From Dromiciops gliroides (lineage: Eukaryota; Chordata; Mammalia; Microbiotheria; Microbiotheriidae): a stretch of DNA of 64,000 bases. Positions 1 through 13,251 of this stretch are shown here, in pieces; position 1 is the first letter of the stretch, and every line of letters begins with the position of its first letter. The DNA lies in assembly GCF_019393635.1 (NCBI RefSeq), contig NC_057861.1, positions 54,077,532 to 54,141,531 on the forward strand. The letters are read 5' to 3'. The notes beneath the pieces were generated by a model. The model was not told the DNA's origin. It did no database searches and worked only from the letters and a program-made list of their open reading frames with translations. Both the position numbers and the translations under genes were made by a program.

Positions 1-22
1 AAGCCCTTCTCATCTACCACTT

Positions 23-155
23 CTTTTTTTGAGGGGGGAGGGCATAGGCAATTTGGGGTTAAGTGACTTGCCCAGGGTCACACACACAGGGTCACGTATC
101 TGAGGTTGGATTTGAACTCAAGTCCTCCTGATTCCAGTGTCAGTACTCTACCCAC
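23..155 (-). mobile_element. CORE-SINE (WSINE1/MAR1-like), degraded
   Basis: T-run at 24-30, then gttaagtgacttgcccaggg and ggatttgaactcaagtcctc. The right end is worn. Confidence 0.75.
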
Positions 156-540
156 TTCACACTTCCATTATTGTAGTAAGCCTTCTAACAGGTTCACCTG
201 CCTCAAGTTTCTCCTCACCCCAATCTATATTCTATTCAGCTGCTATGGTGATTTTCCTAAATCATAGGTTTGACCTTTTCACTCCACTTACTCAATGTAC
301 TACAGTGGCTCCCTATGACACCTAGGATTAAATACAAACTTCTCTGTTTGACATTTAGAGATCTTCATTACCTGGCCCCTTCCTCCTTTCTTCTTAAACT
401 GCACTTATATTTGTTGACTCTACTCTACACACTTTATGGTCCAACTACATTAGCTTACTTGACACTTTATCTTCTGTATCTGCCTTTTTGTCCTGTCTGT
501 TCCTCATGTTTAAAATGTTCCCTATCCCTTCACCTTTGCC
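156..540 (+). mobile_element. L2 LINE fragment (RT C-terminal part)
   Basis: The plus strand encodes degraded L2 reverse-transcriptase C-terminal sequence, with segments such as SAAMVIFLNHRFD and LQWLPMTPRIKYKLLCLTF in two frames. It is broken by frameshifts and interrupted at 541 by a SINE. Confidence 0.7.
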
Positions 541-696
541 CTTTTTTTTTTTTTTTTGGTGAGGCAATTGGAGTTAAGTGACTTGACCAGGGTCACACAG
601 CTAGTAAGTGTGTAAAGTGTCTGAGGCCGGATTTGAACTCAGGTTCTCCTGAATCCAGGGCTGGTACTCTATCCACTGCGTCACCTAGCTGCCCCC
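541..696 (-). mobile_element. CORE-SINE
   Basis: Full-length copy with 16-bp poly-T head, flanked by tcacctttgcc (530-540 and 697-707). It is inserted into the L2 at 156. Confidence 0.9.
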
Positions 697-709
697 TCAC
701 CTTTGCCTC

Positions 710-940
710 TTGTTGTTGTTGTTGTGTCCAATTTTTGTGACCCCATTCGGGTTTTCTTTGCAAAGATACTGGAGCAGTTTGCCGTTTCCTTCTCTGGCTC
801 ATTTTACAAATAAGGAAACTGAAGCAAACAGGATTAAGTGACTTGACCAGGGTCACATAGCTATTAGGTGTCTGAGGCCAGATTTGAACTCAAGTCCTTC
901 TGACTCCAGGGCTGGCACTCTATCCACCATGCCACCTTAG
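710..940 (-). mobile_element. Long CORE-SINE variant (with extra 3' domain)
   Basis: Related SINE type with an added segment: gtgaccccattcgggttttc, gcaaagatactggagcagtt and gaggaaactgaagcaaacag-like text before the CORE and tRNA head. Confidence 0.8.
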
Positions 941-945
941 TCCAT

Positions 946-1075
946 AACTATTCAATAAGGGACTACTCTGTGCTAGGTACTGTTCTGAGCCAGGGAATAC
1001 AAAGAAAGGCATAAGAAAGTCTCTGCCCTTGAAGAGCTCATAATCTCATAGGAGAAGATGAAGAGCAGGGAGGAG
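946..1075 (-). mobile_element. L2 3' fragment
   Basis: Contains the reversed L2 3' signature, with ctctgtgctaggtactgttc followed by gaatacaaagaaaggc and agagctcataatctcat. Confidence 0.55.
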
Positions 1076-1423
1076 GAAGGTTACCAAAGAGCAAAGGTTG
1101 AAACTGTGGCCTCTAATACAACTGGAATGCATTGCATGCTTCACAATCACTTGAACAAAAAACATGAGTGAGGAAATATATACAGTTTTTAAAGTTGGTC
1201 TTTAAGGTTCTTAATCTATTCTCCTATGAAGTTCTTAAAGAGAAATCAACTTTATTGTTGTTTTTTAAGCACTTTAAAAGGCAGGCTCTTTACAAAGTTG
1301 TGTGATGATAAGGGGGTCGACTATGGGACACTTCTGTAAAACTGTGAAACATGCTGGCTTTCTCCTAGCAATAGTTCGAAGACAGTTTGAACTAAAAGAA
1401 GAAATTGTCATTTTCAATGTAAT

Positions 1424-1572
1424 ATTTTTTTTTTTTGGTGAGGCAGTTGGGGTTAAGTGACTTGCCTAGGGTCACACAGCTAGTAAGTGTTAAGTGTCTG
1501 AGGCCGAATTTGAACTCAGGTCCTCCTGACTTCAGGGCCAGTGCTCTATCCACTGTACCACCTAGCTGCCCC
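1424..1572 (-). mobile_element. CORE-SINE
   Basis: Full-length, with a target duplication tcaatgt(a/g)atatt on both sides. Confidence 0.9.
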
Positions 1573-1779
1573 TCAATGTGATATTAATAAGGATAAAACC
1601 CCCAAATCTCCTACTAATAATTTTGTACTTTGCAGATATTTTTGAAAACCTGAGTACTCTAAATCAGGGGAAGGTCCTGAAATTCAAGCTCTGACCCAGA
1701 AAAAGCTACAGCTGTGGAAAATACATTTATAAATTATTATTTTTTATATGTTTTCCAATTTTTAAAAAACGCATGGCTC

Positions 1780-2038
1780 GGGGCAGCTAGGTGATGCAGC
1801 GGATAGAGCACTGGCCCTAGAGTCAGGAGGACCTGAGTTCAAATCCGACCTCAGACACCTACTAGCTGTGTGATCTTGGGCAAGTCACTTGACCCTGTTT
1901 GCCTCCATTTCCTCATCTGTAAAATGAGTTAGAGAAGGAAATGGCAAACCACTCTAGTATCTCTGCCAAGAAAACCCCAAATGGGGTCATGAAGACTCGG
2001 TCATCACTGAAACAACTCAACAGCTATAGCTACAACAG
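1780..2038 (+). mobile_element. Long CORE-SINE variant
   Basis: Starts ggggcagctaggtgatgcag (tRNA-derived A-box region) and has B-box-like gagttcaaatc. It ends with the extra domain (gagaaggaaatggcaaacca ... aaaaccccaaatggggtc). Confidence 0.88.
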
Positions 2039-2171
2039 ATTTTTTTATAATCTTTTATTCTATAAGTGAATCTACATATTGAAATCCCATTCACTTTATG
2101 ACTTAGGTCTTAGATCAATCCTGAGGAATATTCTGAGGCACACAGAAGAATGTAGTGACTTGCCCACAGTT

Positions 2172-3420
2172 AGTTAGTCAGTACGCATTTATTGAGCACC
2201 TACTATATGCCAGGTACTGTGCTAAGCTCAGAGCATACAAAGGTAAAAGATGGTCCCAGATCTCCAGGCGCTCATAACCTAATGGGGGAGACAATCCAAA
2301 AACAGCTGTATATAAATAAGGCACATAAAGGGTCAATCAGGAGTGGTCCCGGAGGGAAGGCAATAAGTTTAAGGAGAACCTAGAAAGGTTTTGTTGTAGA
2401 AGGTGGGACTTTAGCGAAGGAGGCCAGGAAAGCCAAGAGGTAGAGATGAAAAGGGAGGGAGAGAATCCCAGCCTTGGAGTACAGCCAAGGAAAATTCCTG
2501 GAGCAGAAAGATGGAGGGATTTATTTGAGGAACAACAAGGAGGCCACGGTCATTGGATAGAAGAGTGCATGGTGGTGGTGGTGGTGGAGGGGAAGAGGTA
2601 TTAGAAGAATGGGCAGGTGTTATGAAGGGCTTGGAAAACTGGAGGGTTTTCCTTTTTTTTTTTTTTTTTTTTAGTGAGACAATTGGGGTTAAGTGACTTG
2701 CCCAGGGTCACACAGCTAGTAAGTGTTAAGTGTCTGAGGCCGGATTTGAACTCAGGTACTCCTGACTCCAGGGCCAGTGCTCTATCCACTGCGCCACCTA
2801 GCTGCCCTCCCCCCCCCCCCCCCCGTTTTACTTTTGATCTGAAATCTCAATATCAAGTAATCCCTCAAGTTTGTTGAGTAGGGGGTGACATGGCCAGACC
2901 CACACTTTAGGAAGACCACTTTGACAGCTAAGTAAAGGATGGATTGGAGCAGGGAGAGACTTGTCCTAGGTCAACACACCAGCAGACTATTATAACAGGC
3001 CAATTATCAGGTGATAAGGGCCTGCACCAGAGGGATAGCAGGATCAGAGGAGAGAAGTGGGTATATTCCCAAGATGTACAAAGGTGAAATCCATAGGCCT
3101 TGGTATCAGATTGGAATGGGGGATGAGGATGGGAGTGAGCTCTAGTGAAGAGTTGAAGATGACACCTAGCTTGGGAGTCTGAGGAACTGGGAGATAGTTG
3201 GTACTCTTTGATTATAAGAAGGAAGTTTGGAAGTTGGGGGATGGATGGTTTGGGGGGGAAAGATCGAGTTCAGTTCTGGACATGTTGAATTTAAGATGTC
3301 TATGGGTCTAATAGGCAGGTAGAGATGTAAGACCTCAGCAGAGAGCCTAGGCGTTGGTAAAGAGATTTGAAAATCATCAGCATCGAGATGTAAGTGAATC
3401 CATGAGTGGATGATAGAACT
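2172..3420 (-). mobile_element. L2 LINE 3' part, antisense
   Basis: A long L2 piece on the minus strand, running from the 3' end (catttattgagcacctacta) into the RT region. A SINE at 2653-2807 with its C-run splits it. Recognisable blocks include ggatggattggagcagggag and catgttgaatttaagatgtc. Confidence 0.7.
2653..2824 (-). mobile_element. CORE-SINE subfamily 1 plus C-run
   Basis: SINE 2653-2807 followed by a C homopolymer to about 2824. It has the linked markers of subfamily 1 (ttggggttaag, gtgttaagtg, tactcctgactcc, ctctatcc). It splits the L2 at 2172-3420. Confidence 0.9.
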
Positions 3421-4420
3421 TGAACTCAGATCTTCCTAACTACAAATCCAGAATGGTAATTGTTGATTGTTTTATGCTTGCCTCTCATTTTACAGATGAT
3501 AAACACGGAAGCTTCAAAATGCTTCGATTGTATCTTGAATCAGTTTCAATTCCCTAGACAGAGACAGAAAGGTGCATCCAGATGATCTAATTGCTGCAAC
3601 AAGAACGATTGCTGCAGTTTTTGTGATTCTCTAATCTCTCCCCTCCTGCCTGATATATGTAGGTTTCAGCACAGATGCATCTTAATGCTGTCACTGTGGC
3701 ATAAACGAGCCTCAAGGAACACTCTAGGGATAAATGTTTTGAGCCTGTGTTATCTAAAGGTTTTCCTGGGACACAGAGCCTGACACTAGCTTTCTGGTCT
3801 ACCGTTGCATTCTTGAGGATGGTTGCTTAAAATAGATGGCCTGAGATTGGCCCTGTTATGTAATCCTGCTTCACTCTGCTGGCTAATGGACACTACCACA
3901 ATGCTGCTGCCTTAAGGCCTTCGGGAAATTCCTTGGGCTCAGCCAGACTTGCTGAGCAGATGCTGGGCACTAAGCCTGGGTAGCGTAGGTATCAAAGGTT
4001 TTGGCCCTTCACAGGGCAGAATCAGGACCAATGGGTTGGAAACAGAGCCCTAAGTAGGAATTTGTGTGCTAGGGACAAGTTCCAAGAACCTTTATAGAGA
4101 CAAAGAACATGAAACATGCTGCCAGTTGGGTGAGGGCCGGGGGAACAGTTTGGTTGGTAGGGAGGTAGGCAGAGCTGAGATATTTGGGTTAAGGTCAGAG
4201 TGCTGGTGAGTCAGGCATGATGAGCCAGGTGGATCAGGGATGGAACTTTCTACAACTCATGATTCTTGCTACTAGGTGCTGTTTAGTTATTCCCACACAA
4301 TGGAAGGACTACTCATCAGAGTGATCAGCATCTTTTACCATGGGTACCATGAGCCAAAGCCCTGATCATACTACCTTAGGTATGGATCCGGGGAGAACTG
4401 AATGTGATGGAAAACATGAC
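3421..4420. other. Intergenic DNA without recognised features
   Basis: About 1 kb between L2 and a SINE, upstream of DOT1L. No exon of a neighbouring gene was seen. Confidence 0.4.
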
Positions 4421-4435
4421 TAAATATAGACATGG

Positions 4436-4583
4436 CGTAGTGGATAGAGCACCGGCCCTGGAGTCAGGAGTATCTGAGTTCAAATCCGGTCTCAGACACT
4501 TAACACTTACTAGCTGTGTGACCCTGGGCAAGTCACTTAACCCCAATTGCCTCACTAAAAAAAAAAAAATAAATAAAATAAAA
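4436..4583 (+). mobile_element. CORE-SINE, slightly 5'-truncated
   Basis: Starts at cgtagtggatagagc, lacking the first bases, and ends in an A-rich tail with (AAAT)n. A perfect 15-bp duplication taaatatagacatgg lies at 4421-4435 and 4584-4598, the L1-type integration footprint. Confidence 0.92.
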
Positions 4584-4824
4584 TAAATATAGACATGGGT
4601 CCCGCCAATTATACATGGTCAGTCATGGAACTAGGCAGTGAGCTCTCCCTAAATGTGTTTTAAGTAGAGGGTTGATGGCCACGTTAAGGATGTTTTTACA
4701 GGAGGAATCTTTCCATGGGGTAGGACAGCAGCCTACATGGACTTTAAGGTCATGAAGAGAATGCATTAAATGTGAAGAGAACTTGAAGCTTGATCCTCCT
4801 GACTTTGGGGAGGACACATCTCAT

Positions 4825-4912
4825 TTATGGGTCTCAGTTTTCTCACCAGTAAAAGGATGGGGTTGGACCAGATGCTCTTTATGGTCTGCTCCCAATTGTA
4901 AATCCTATGATC
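4825..4912 (+). repeat. MIR/THER-like SINE tail
   Basis: gtctcagttttctcaccagt ... ggttggaccagatgctcttt ... aaatcctatgatcc, a common mammalian/marsupial MIR-type end. Confidence 0.55.
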
Positions 4913-5224
4913 CCTTTTTATCTCTAAGATTCCCATAGCAGGATTTGCTGAGTGAGAGGCCGGAGGCTTAGAAAGGCAAGTAATAAATAATATCCTGAAC
5001 CTGGGCCTGTCCAGGACACAAAATCACGAAATAAATGAATTTTCCCAGTTTCTCTGTTCTGACCTATCTAAACCTCCCATTCCCCAAATATACAAACCAG
5101 AATAAAATATTCAGCATTTGGCACATAATGGATCCCTAAACGTTTACCTGAAGGAATAAGAAATCATAAGATCTAGCTAGCCTCACTCCATCAATTGAAT
5201 TAAATTTAATAAATACTTATAAAT

Positions 5225-5400
5225 GTCAAATAAGGAAACTTCCCCTACTTTACCTATGGGGAAACTGAGTTCCAGAGAGACACGATTTCGTCGCAAGTCA
5301 TCCTGCCAGTTATGGACCAGCACAGAGATTAGAAACCAAGTTCCCTACCTGCCAAGCCAGTGTTTTTCCCTATTACACTATAGTGCCTCCAAGTGTGCGC
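5225..5400 (-). repeat. MIR-like element
   Basis: ggggaaactgagttccagag and the following worn CORE. Confidence 0.5.
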
Positions 5401-5784
5401 CACCTACCTTTGACCTTATCAGATTCTTCAGACATAAAATCTGACAAAACCTTCGGTAAAACCCTCCAAATCCTCCAGCAAGGGGGAAGATAGGCAGGAA
5501 GACTCAGTTTCCCCTTCCCCAAATAGCTTGGACGGTGTTGGTGCTGGGGGTGGAGTGCAGTCCGAAAGAAAATAAAGTTTCTGATGGATACCCTAAGATT
5601 GCATCCGTCTCTGAAATGCGTCCCCCGGCCCCCTCTCCCCTCCCTTGCAGGGATCCAGGAAGCACATGGCAGGAGGTGCCATCTGCATCCTCAATCCGGG
5701 CTACTCCCTTTTCTCCCTTTGCCTGGGTGTGCAGACCCACTGGACTCCGGGCCCCTTGCTAAAGCCACCTGCCCAATGTAAGCA

Positions 5785-5910
5785 GAAGCCCTTGGACCAC
5801 TGGGGTTCGAATCTCGCCCTTGGTACCCTTTGCCACCTTGGACAACTCACTTTCCCTCTGATGGCCTCAGTTTCCCCGTTTGTATAAAGGGGGTCTTTAA
5901 AGCCTCTTTC
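5785..5910 (+). repeat. MIR-like element bordering the CpG island
   Basis: ctggggttcgaatctcgccc, ttggacaactcactttccct and ctcagtttccccgtttgtat. It marks the upstream edge of the promoter region. Confidence 0.6.
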
Positions 5911-6073
5911 AAGTGCCAGCAGGAGCTGGTGTGTCTAAGCTTTCATCCCCCGCCCCCATCTTTTGCAAGCAGCCGAGGAGGAGGAGCAACTCAACAGCTC
6001 GTGCAGGCATCCCCGAGGCTGGCCGCGGGAGGGGAGGGGGGAGGGCAGCTGAGGACAGGAAGGGAGAGCCTAA

Positions 6074-6083
6074 GGGGGCGGGG
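6074..6083 (+). promoter_or_regulatory. GC box (Sp1/KLF-type)
   Basis: GGGGGCGGGG in the CpG island, about 150 bp upstream of the YY1-type element. A reverse GC box (CCGCCCC) lies at about 6141-6147. Confidence 0.6.
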
Positions 6084-6231
6084 GAGGAGAGAACGAAGGA
6101 GGGAGGGCGGGCCCTCCGGGGCCGTGCGTGCCGCTCGGCTCCGCCCCTTCGCTCTTCGGCCCTCCCCCCCTCGCGTCGGAGGAGTGGTTTCGCCCAGCCC
6201 CTGGCTCATTGTGCTCGCCTCACGCCGGCCC

Positions 6232-6242
6232 AAGATGGCGGC
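6232..6242 (+). promoter_or_regulatory. YY1-type element AAGATGGCGGC
   Basis: An exact AAGATGGCGGC, the YY1 core often found just downstream of transcription starts in TATA-less promoters, where its orientation is usually with the gene as here. Its ATG also opens a 10-codon uORF if transcription starts upstream. Confidence 0.7.
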
Positions 6243-6267
6243 GGCGCTGGAGACCCGGGGGCTGTAA
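6235..6267 (+). other. Short uORF 1 in DOT1L leader
   Basis: ATG at 6235, ten codons (MAAALETRGL) and TAA at 6265-6267. It has C at -3 and G at +4 and lies inside the YY1 motif. It ends 295 nt before the DOT1L ATG, so reinitiation would be possible. It counts only if the transcript begins upstream of 6235. Confidence 0.45.
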
Positions 6268-6532
6268 CTACAAAAGAGCCAGCGAGCCAGCAAAGGAGGG
6301 AGCGAGGGAGGGTGGGAGGGAGAGAGCCTGCGGCTCCGCTGCTGCCGCCGCCGCCGGTCGTGACTCCCGGGCCTCCGCCTCCCCCTGCCCCCGCCGCCGC
6401 CTCTCGCGCCCCTCCTCCCTCGTTGCCCGCCCGCCCCCAGCTGCCCTCCCTCGGCCAACCGTCCCCGCGGTCGCCCGCCCGCCTGCCCGCCCGCCGGCCC
6501 CGCTGCGCCCGCCCCGCGCCCGCGCCCACTAG

Positions 6533-7420
<888 letters not shown>

Positions 7421-10224
7421 TTTGGATTTTTCTTCAATTCCATACATGTTTCTCCCAACCCTATGATTTTGTATGAACCCTTGTTCTTTCTAAACCCTCT
7501 CTTGCTCTGTTTACCTGTTTCGTTCCCCCCCCCCCATTACCTAGACACTAAGCGTTTTCTGCCTTGTCCCGGCCAAGCCCCCCTCCCCTCCTGGGCCCCC
7601 CCCCCCTCGTTCTCCACTTGCACGTCTTCCACGCCCAGAACATTTCCCACCCACCCCTTCCCTTCCCTTTCCTTTCCCTGTCCAAAATAACCCACACTAA
7701 TTCCAGACTCTCTTTCCACAACGATTCAGTCTCATCTAGGCAGGTTTCTCTCAGCCCTGTGTCTGCCCACTCTCCCACTGCCCTGTTTTTGTTGGTGGGG
7801 TTACTTGGGTATTTGGCTAGTCTTCTGCGGTATATAATGAGGGTGGAGGTGGGCGGCAAGTCACTGAGGGCACCGCATTCTCTCATCAATCACACGCAGT
7901 ACCCAGGAGCCAAAGCAGCCTGTGAAATTGGGCAGTTGAAGTTATTTTTATAATTTTCCCCCCTGGTTTTCTGCTCCTCCTCTCCCCCCTCCCCTTCAGT
8001 CATGTGGGTATGATTCCTTTTTAAAAAAGAAAAATGCAGAAGCAATAGGGGAATTTGGTTTCTAAAATGGCTCATCCGTCTTGACAGATAAGCAAAGGGT
8101 TGGGGTGGAGAAGGGAAAGAAGAATGACTAATGAAAGGGGGAAAAGTTAAAAATTTTTCTTTTCCTAGAAGAGCTCACAATTTTCCACAGCTGCAATGTG
8201 GGTTTCTGAAACTTTCTAAGATGATGCATTTGTGTCAGTCGAGGTTGGTTCATAGGGGCAATCAGTCCATCAGCGCACACCTCTTAGTGTTTTTCTCCTG
8301 CTTCTCTCATTCTCTTGGGAAATTGAAGTGTTTATGCATGACTTTTTTTCCCCCAATGTCTGTTCTACCTACCTGTATTTTTGTTTAATATTCATTATAT
8401 AGAAACTCAATAAATTATCTTCCAGTTGAGTGGATTTAAGATGGTTCTTGTTTTTAATCTGTTGTATTATAGTTTACAAGCAACTCAGATTGTTCCTTAG
8501 GGTGAACAAACAGCTTTTCTCCCTTCGTTTTGTATTTTTATTTTAGAATGGGATACTTGCCTCCTTGTGAATTGTAGGACCTGTTTAATGATCCCTCCCC
8601 CCACACTCCATGACAACATCTATGTTTAAACCAGAAAAGCCTCTCACCAAGTGGAAATTTACAAATGTTCACATACTTGATAAAACCCGGTACAGTTATT
8701 GGTACAACTCTCCTCTACCCTCAGAATGGAAATATTATGTTTCTTAGACTCTACAGGCTGAATTGAGTGTATTGTAGAAAGAAAATAAAATAGCAACAAA
8801 TGATATCTATTTTGGTGTCATTTTACTTTGAAACTTTTGTTGGGTGGGGGTGGAGAGATGGCTGCTAGAATCAAATGTACTGGAGCTCAATCTAAGAAAA
8901 TCCCTGATAGGCCATTCCTCTTTTGGAACGGAAAAATACATTTGTATATGTGTATGAATTATGGGAAACATCTTGCTTTGGGGTGGTGTAGATAGAAATG
9001 GCCAACATTTGCCAGGGTTCTTGGGTGCCTAATTCTGTGCAACTGTGGTTTCCCAAAACCCTGCCTATACCCGAACTTTATATTTCTGGTCATCCTGTTT
9101 CCAGAGAGATGTTGAGCCTTCCAGCACTCAAGCAGTTAATGTAGCTTTTCCTGTAGGGCAGCTCTGGGTGTGTTTGGGTCTGTGTATACAGTATAGACAG
9201 AGGGGGAGGGGAAATCTTTCAGTTGACAGTGTAATAAGGAAAGCTTTTTTTAACCTTGTCACCTAATCTTACTAGATTATAGACAAATGTTTCCGGGGAA
9301 ATAGTGCTGGTTGCCTTCAGGTACATACTAGTTGTGGTTAATTAATTGCCTTTTTAAAAAAAAAGATAAAATAAGTGATATTTTAAAGCATGTTAAAGAG
9401 ATTTACATGCCATTCTTTACGTTTGCATTTCTCTTTGTGGGCTTTTTTTGGGGGGGATAATTATAAATTTAAGAAACATCCTGTTATTTGGATGAATTTG
9501 TCTTGCTGGGTTGCATTTTTACAAAAATGAAGTGTCATCTGGAGACAGTGGAATATTTTCTTTCCAGCAGCTTGGTTGAAGAGACCATATGCCTTTTTTT
9601 AATGGTGTAAGGGGAAAAGGGTATTTTGTGGTGCAATCATAGCTTTTTGGCTTCCTGGGTTAGGAAGAACTGTTTAAACATTGCAGTCCCCTGGCTTTCT
9701 AATGTTCTGCTATCCTGAACTACAGACTTTTTCCCTCCCTGGCTCAAGCTGCATTTGGCAGGAGTGGGGTACGTGTGTGTTGCGGTCCTTCCAGAGCTGT
9801 TTGACGTCAGCCGAACATTTCTTAGTTTCACTGCACATTTTGCTTTAGGTTCCTGGGTGGTAGGAGGACACAGAGGTTCTGATTTTGTATATTTGCTCTT
9901 CTCCCCCAGATTAGATTCTTAGCTCCAGAGGACAGTATTTAACACGCCTTAATCTGAAGTGGCACCTTTCATAGTTTTTTTTTAGCCTTGCTTATTCCAT
10001 TTTCGGAACGGAAAAATTTCCAAAGGAAAATGGGTGATCTTTCTCTTAAAGAAAAATGTATTTTGTGGAATACTAATCTCATGAAACTCTTATTTTGTGA
10101 GGACCAACTTGAAGAAAATGAATGATTCTTGAAATGTTATGGAATTACTCACTTGAATTAAAGTTGAAGGAATTTAGAATATTTTAATGTTTAGGAGCAA
10201 ACAAAACATGGTTATTCATATTTG
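7421..10224. other. Intron 1 tract without recognised repeats
   Basis: About 2.8 kb of mostly unique-looking intron just downstream of the promoter, C-rich at first and AT-rich later. No exon, SINE or LINE was recognised. First-intron DNA close to a CpG island promoter is a usual place for enhancers, but nothing in the sequence proves one. Confidence 0.4.
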
Positions 10225-10330
10225 GACTCAGGCTTAGCTTTGCTACTAATTTGTTTAGCAAATGAGTGGCTTTAGGCAAGTCACTTCTGGGACTCCATTT
10301 CCTCATGCCTGTTTAAGTCATGGACTTCCA
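10225..10330 (+). repeat. MIR-like element
   Basis: ggctttaggcaagtcacttc and ggactccatttcctcat. Confidence 0.5.
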
Positions 10331-11084
10331 AGATTCTTCCATTTCTCATTCCAAACTCTTGACATATTCATCCACAGAAAATGGAGGTCTCAGTTAATTG
10401 CAGGTAAATACAAAAACCTTTTTCTCACATTAAGTGGATAGTCAGATTTCATAAAGAATTAACCCTGCTATTTATTTAGTCTATTGCATCCTTTTTTTTT
10501 TTTTAAAGCAGTGTTAGAGCCACTTCCAAGATAGGAGCTCTAACCTATTTAAATAGATTGAAAACAACTTTTTTTAGCTAACACCCATATGCCTGTCGGG
10601 ACTTGGAAAGAACCTAAGAAGATGATGTGAAACATATATTTCCCTTCAAGACTCATTAAGGCTGTGGGAGGGGATGCAAGGGTGTTTCAGATAGAGCCTC
10701 CCACTGGCTTATATACAAAACTGAAAGTATGACTTTTTCCCCCCGCCTTCTGCTTCCTTCAAAGGGAAAGGCCCTGATTTTCTAATGAATACATGGTGAG
10801 CAGTTGTGTCCTCACCGGGCTGTGTTGAATAGAGCATGGTGAGTAATCTCTCCCTGTGACTCAGAAAATATTTTCTGATGCTGACCTCCATTTTTATGAG
10901 TGCCCTCCTTAATCAGAGCTCAAATGGGTTTACTCTTACAGAAGTATAAATTAACTCTTTGACTTCTTTTGGTGGACAATAACAATAAGTTTAAAGAAGG
11001 AAAACTAAGTGGTGGAAATTGCTATTTAGAAGTAGATGCCACAAATAGGATTAAAGCTTTTCTTGGTATTTATGTCATTTAAAT

Positions 11085-11200
11085 ATAACATTCATTAAGC
11101 AGTTGGAGATTGGAGGTCCCAGAGTTTGGGACTGGATAAGTTGGTTTGAGAATCATTAACATAGAGATAGTAATTAAATCCAGGGAGCTGGAGTGTTAAG
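11085..11200 (-). mobile_element. L2 fragment
   Basis: Matches the reversed L2 RT block around gagaatcattaacatagaga, as in the copies at 2172 and 13930. Confidence 0.5.
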
Positions 11201-11214
11201 CATAATAACTGAAT

Positions 11215-11345
11215 GCAGTAAGGCTGGTTTAGTGGGAAGAGAACACTGACCCTGGGTTATAGTCCCTTTCCTGCCCCTGTATTGTAATGTGACCTTTAGG
11301 TAAGTCATTTGTCTCTCTGGATTTCATTTTCCACATTTTAAGAAC
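11215..11345 (+). repeat. MIR-like element
   Basis: ggtttagtgggaagagaaca, tgacctttaggtaagtcatt. Confidence 0.5.
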
Positions 11346-12415
11346 AAATGAGGCATTGGGCTAGGTCAACACAAACTTTCAGTCTGTCTACCTACTGAAC
11401 AGGTTTCTCCATCCTTTTAAGACACAATTATCCAGTTCTTCTCCTTTTAAGGTATGTCTAGCTCTCTCTAGTTTTGAAAGCCAAACAAACCACTACTTGT
11501 CTCCGCCCCCACTTTATCTGATGTACTTTTTCTTTTTTCATTCATAGCTCAGCTGCCTGAAAGGTATAATCTAGACTTTCCTTCCCCACCAGGAGTTTAG
11601 AGTTGGAAAGGACTTTAAGGGTCATCTTGTCTAGATTCGACCAGAAAAGGAATCCTCACTGGGTGTCAAGAAGTGGACTCCAGCCTCTTCTTAAGTGTCT
11701 CCAGTGAGCCTGGTCAGCCCATTACACCCTTGGACCATGGTGAAGTAGTATGGAGCCTAAATTGACCTTCTTGCAATTTAGGCTCATTGTTCTTCTTTCT
11801 GCCCCTGGTTGGGCAAGTCACATCCTTCTTTCAAAGGAAAGACTTTAGCCCTACCTTGCCTCTTTTTCATGCTAAATATTCCCCTGTGGTTCAGACTATT
11901 CTCCTGATGGTGGATTCTGGGCCTTTCCCTTCCTGGTTGTCTCTCCCGGTTATCAGTGTCTTACACTGTGTCTGGGGCCTGTAAGAGGGACTATCACTTC
12001 CTCATTGCTAGCAGTTCTGCCCCTTTTGTAAATTGCATTTACTGATTTGGCTGCTGTGTGACTTCTTATTGCCCTAGCACATGGGCGTTGCAGACTGCTA
12101 AAGCCTCAGAATTGTTGGATAGAGTGCTGTCTAACCAGGCTGTCGAACTGCTCTTGCCACAGTGACCAGTGGCTTTCTGTTAGATCCACTCATTATCTCT
12201 TATTTTTTCTGTACCTCATTTGCTGCTTTTGTCAGTAAATGCTTTTGGGATTTTGAAAATAGATACTCCTTTTGACCTTTTCTGTGATCCTTTCCACTTT
12301 TTTTTCTTTTTTTCTTTGAGGAGCCTTTCTTCCCTTGCCCATTTACCATGCTCTGTTTGTAGTTCTATATATGTCTTTTCCTGCCTTCTCCGCTTACGTG
12401 GAACATATAGTTTAT
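11346..12415. other. Intron 1 tract without recognised repeats
   Basis: Unique-looking intron; the ORF at 11787-11984 is not recognisable. Confidence 0.35.
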
Positions 12416-12419
12416 TTCT

Positions 12420-12562
12420 TTTTTTTTTTTTTTTTTGGTGAGGCAATTGGGGTTAAGTGACTTGCACAGCTAGTAAGTGTTAAGTGTCTAGGCCACATTT
12501 GAACTCAGGTCCTTTTGACTCCAGGGCCGGTGCTCTATCTACTGCGCCACCTAGCTGCCCCC
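12420..12562 (-). mobile_element. CORE-SINE
   Basis: Poly-T head, small internal deletion in the CORE, and duplication at(a/t)tagtttatttct on both sides. Confidence 0.88.
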
Positions 12563-13106
12563 CATTTAGTTTATTTCTAAGTGAATGAAACCCACATTTT
12601 CACTTTTAGCCCTTGTCCATAGTGCATCCTGTCAACTCTTTAAAACAGGACTTGCCTAAAAATGAACTCATTTACTTGCCCTTGGATTCCCCAGTGTTCC
12701 CATGTGGTTTGCCTTTCCCAAATCTCAGTAACTGACCTACTACCTCATGAACGGCCTATTGTGCTACCCCTTCTTGCCTTCAGCCTCCTTAAGTGTTCTT
12801 GTGAGTAGGGATTTCTTGTTCTACCTGACCAAGTATGTTCAAATGCTCTCATACCTTACAAATCAAGGCTAAAAAAACCCATTCTTAATTCGATGAGGAG
12901 GCTACTTGGAGGTGTTAGGTGATGACTTAGAATGACTTTTTTGCTTGAAGCAACTGGAATACTGTCATGAACTCTCCTCCCCCCAGTTTCCAAAGACCCT
13001 GACGTCTTACCTCATACCTTCCTCTTCTTACTCTATTTCAGAGGAGGTTACCTTTTTCCTCACCAAAGCCTCTGTACCAAAGGTTATTTTCATGGAATCC
13101 ATAAAT

Positions 13107-13242
13107 TTTTTTTTTTGGTGGGGCAACGAGGGTTAAGTGACTTGCCCAAGATCACACAGCCAGTAAGTGTCAAGTGTCTGAGGCCAGATTTGAACTCGGG
13201 TCCTCCTGAATCCAGGGCTGGTGCACTGCTTTATCCCCCAAG
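13107..13242 (-). mobile_element. CORE-SINE subfamily 2
   Basis: First of three SINEs in a row. Markers ggggcaacgagggttaag, gtgtcaagtg and tcctcctgaatcc. It is flanked by tccataaa. Confidence 0.85.
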
Positions 13243-13251
13243 TCCATAAAC

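Noticed and set aside
1-5900. Search for the upstream neighbour gene (AP3D1 in human)
   Set aside because: Only repeats and unrecognised sequence; the intergenic distance in human is also larger than the 6 kb available here.
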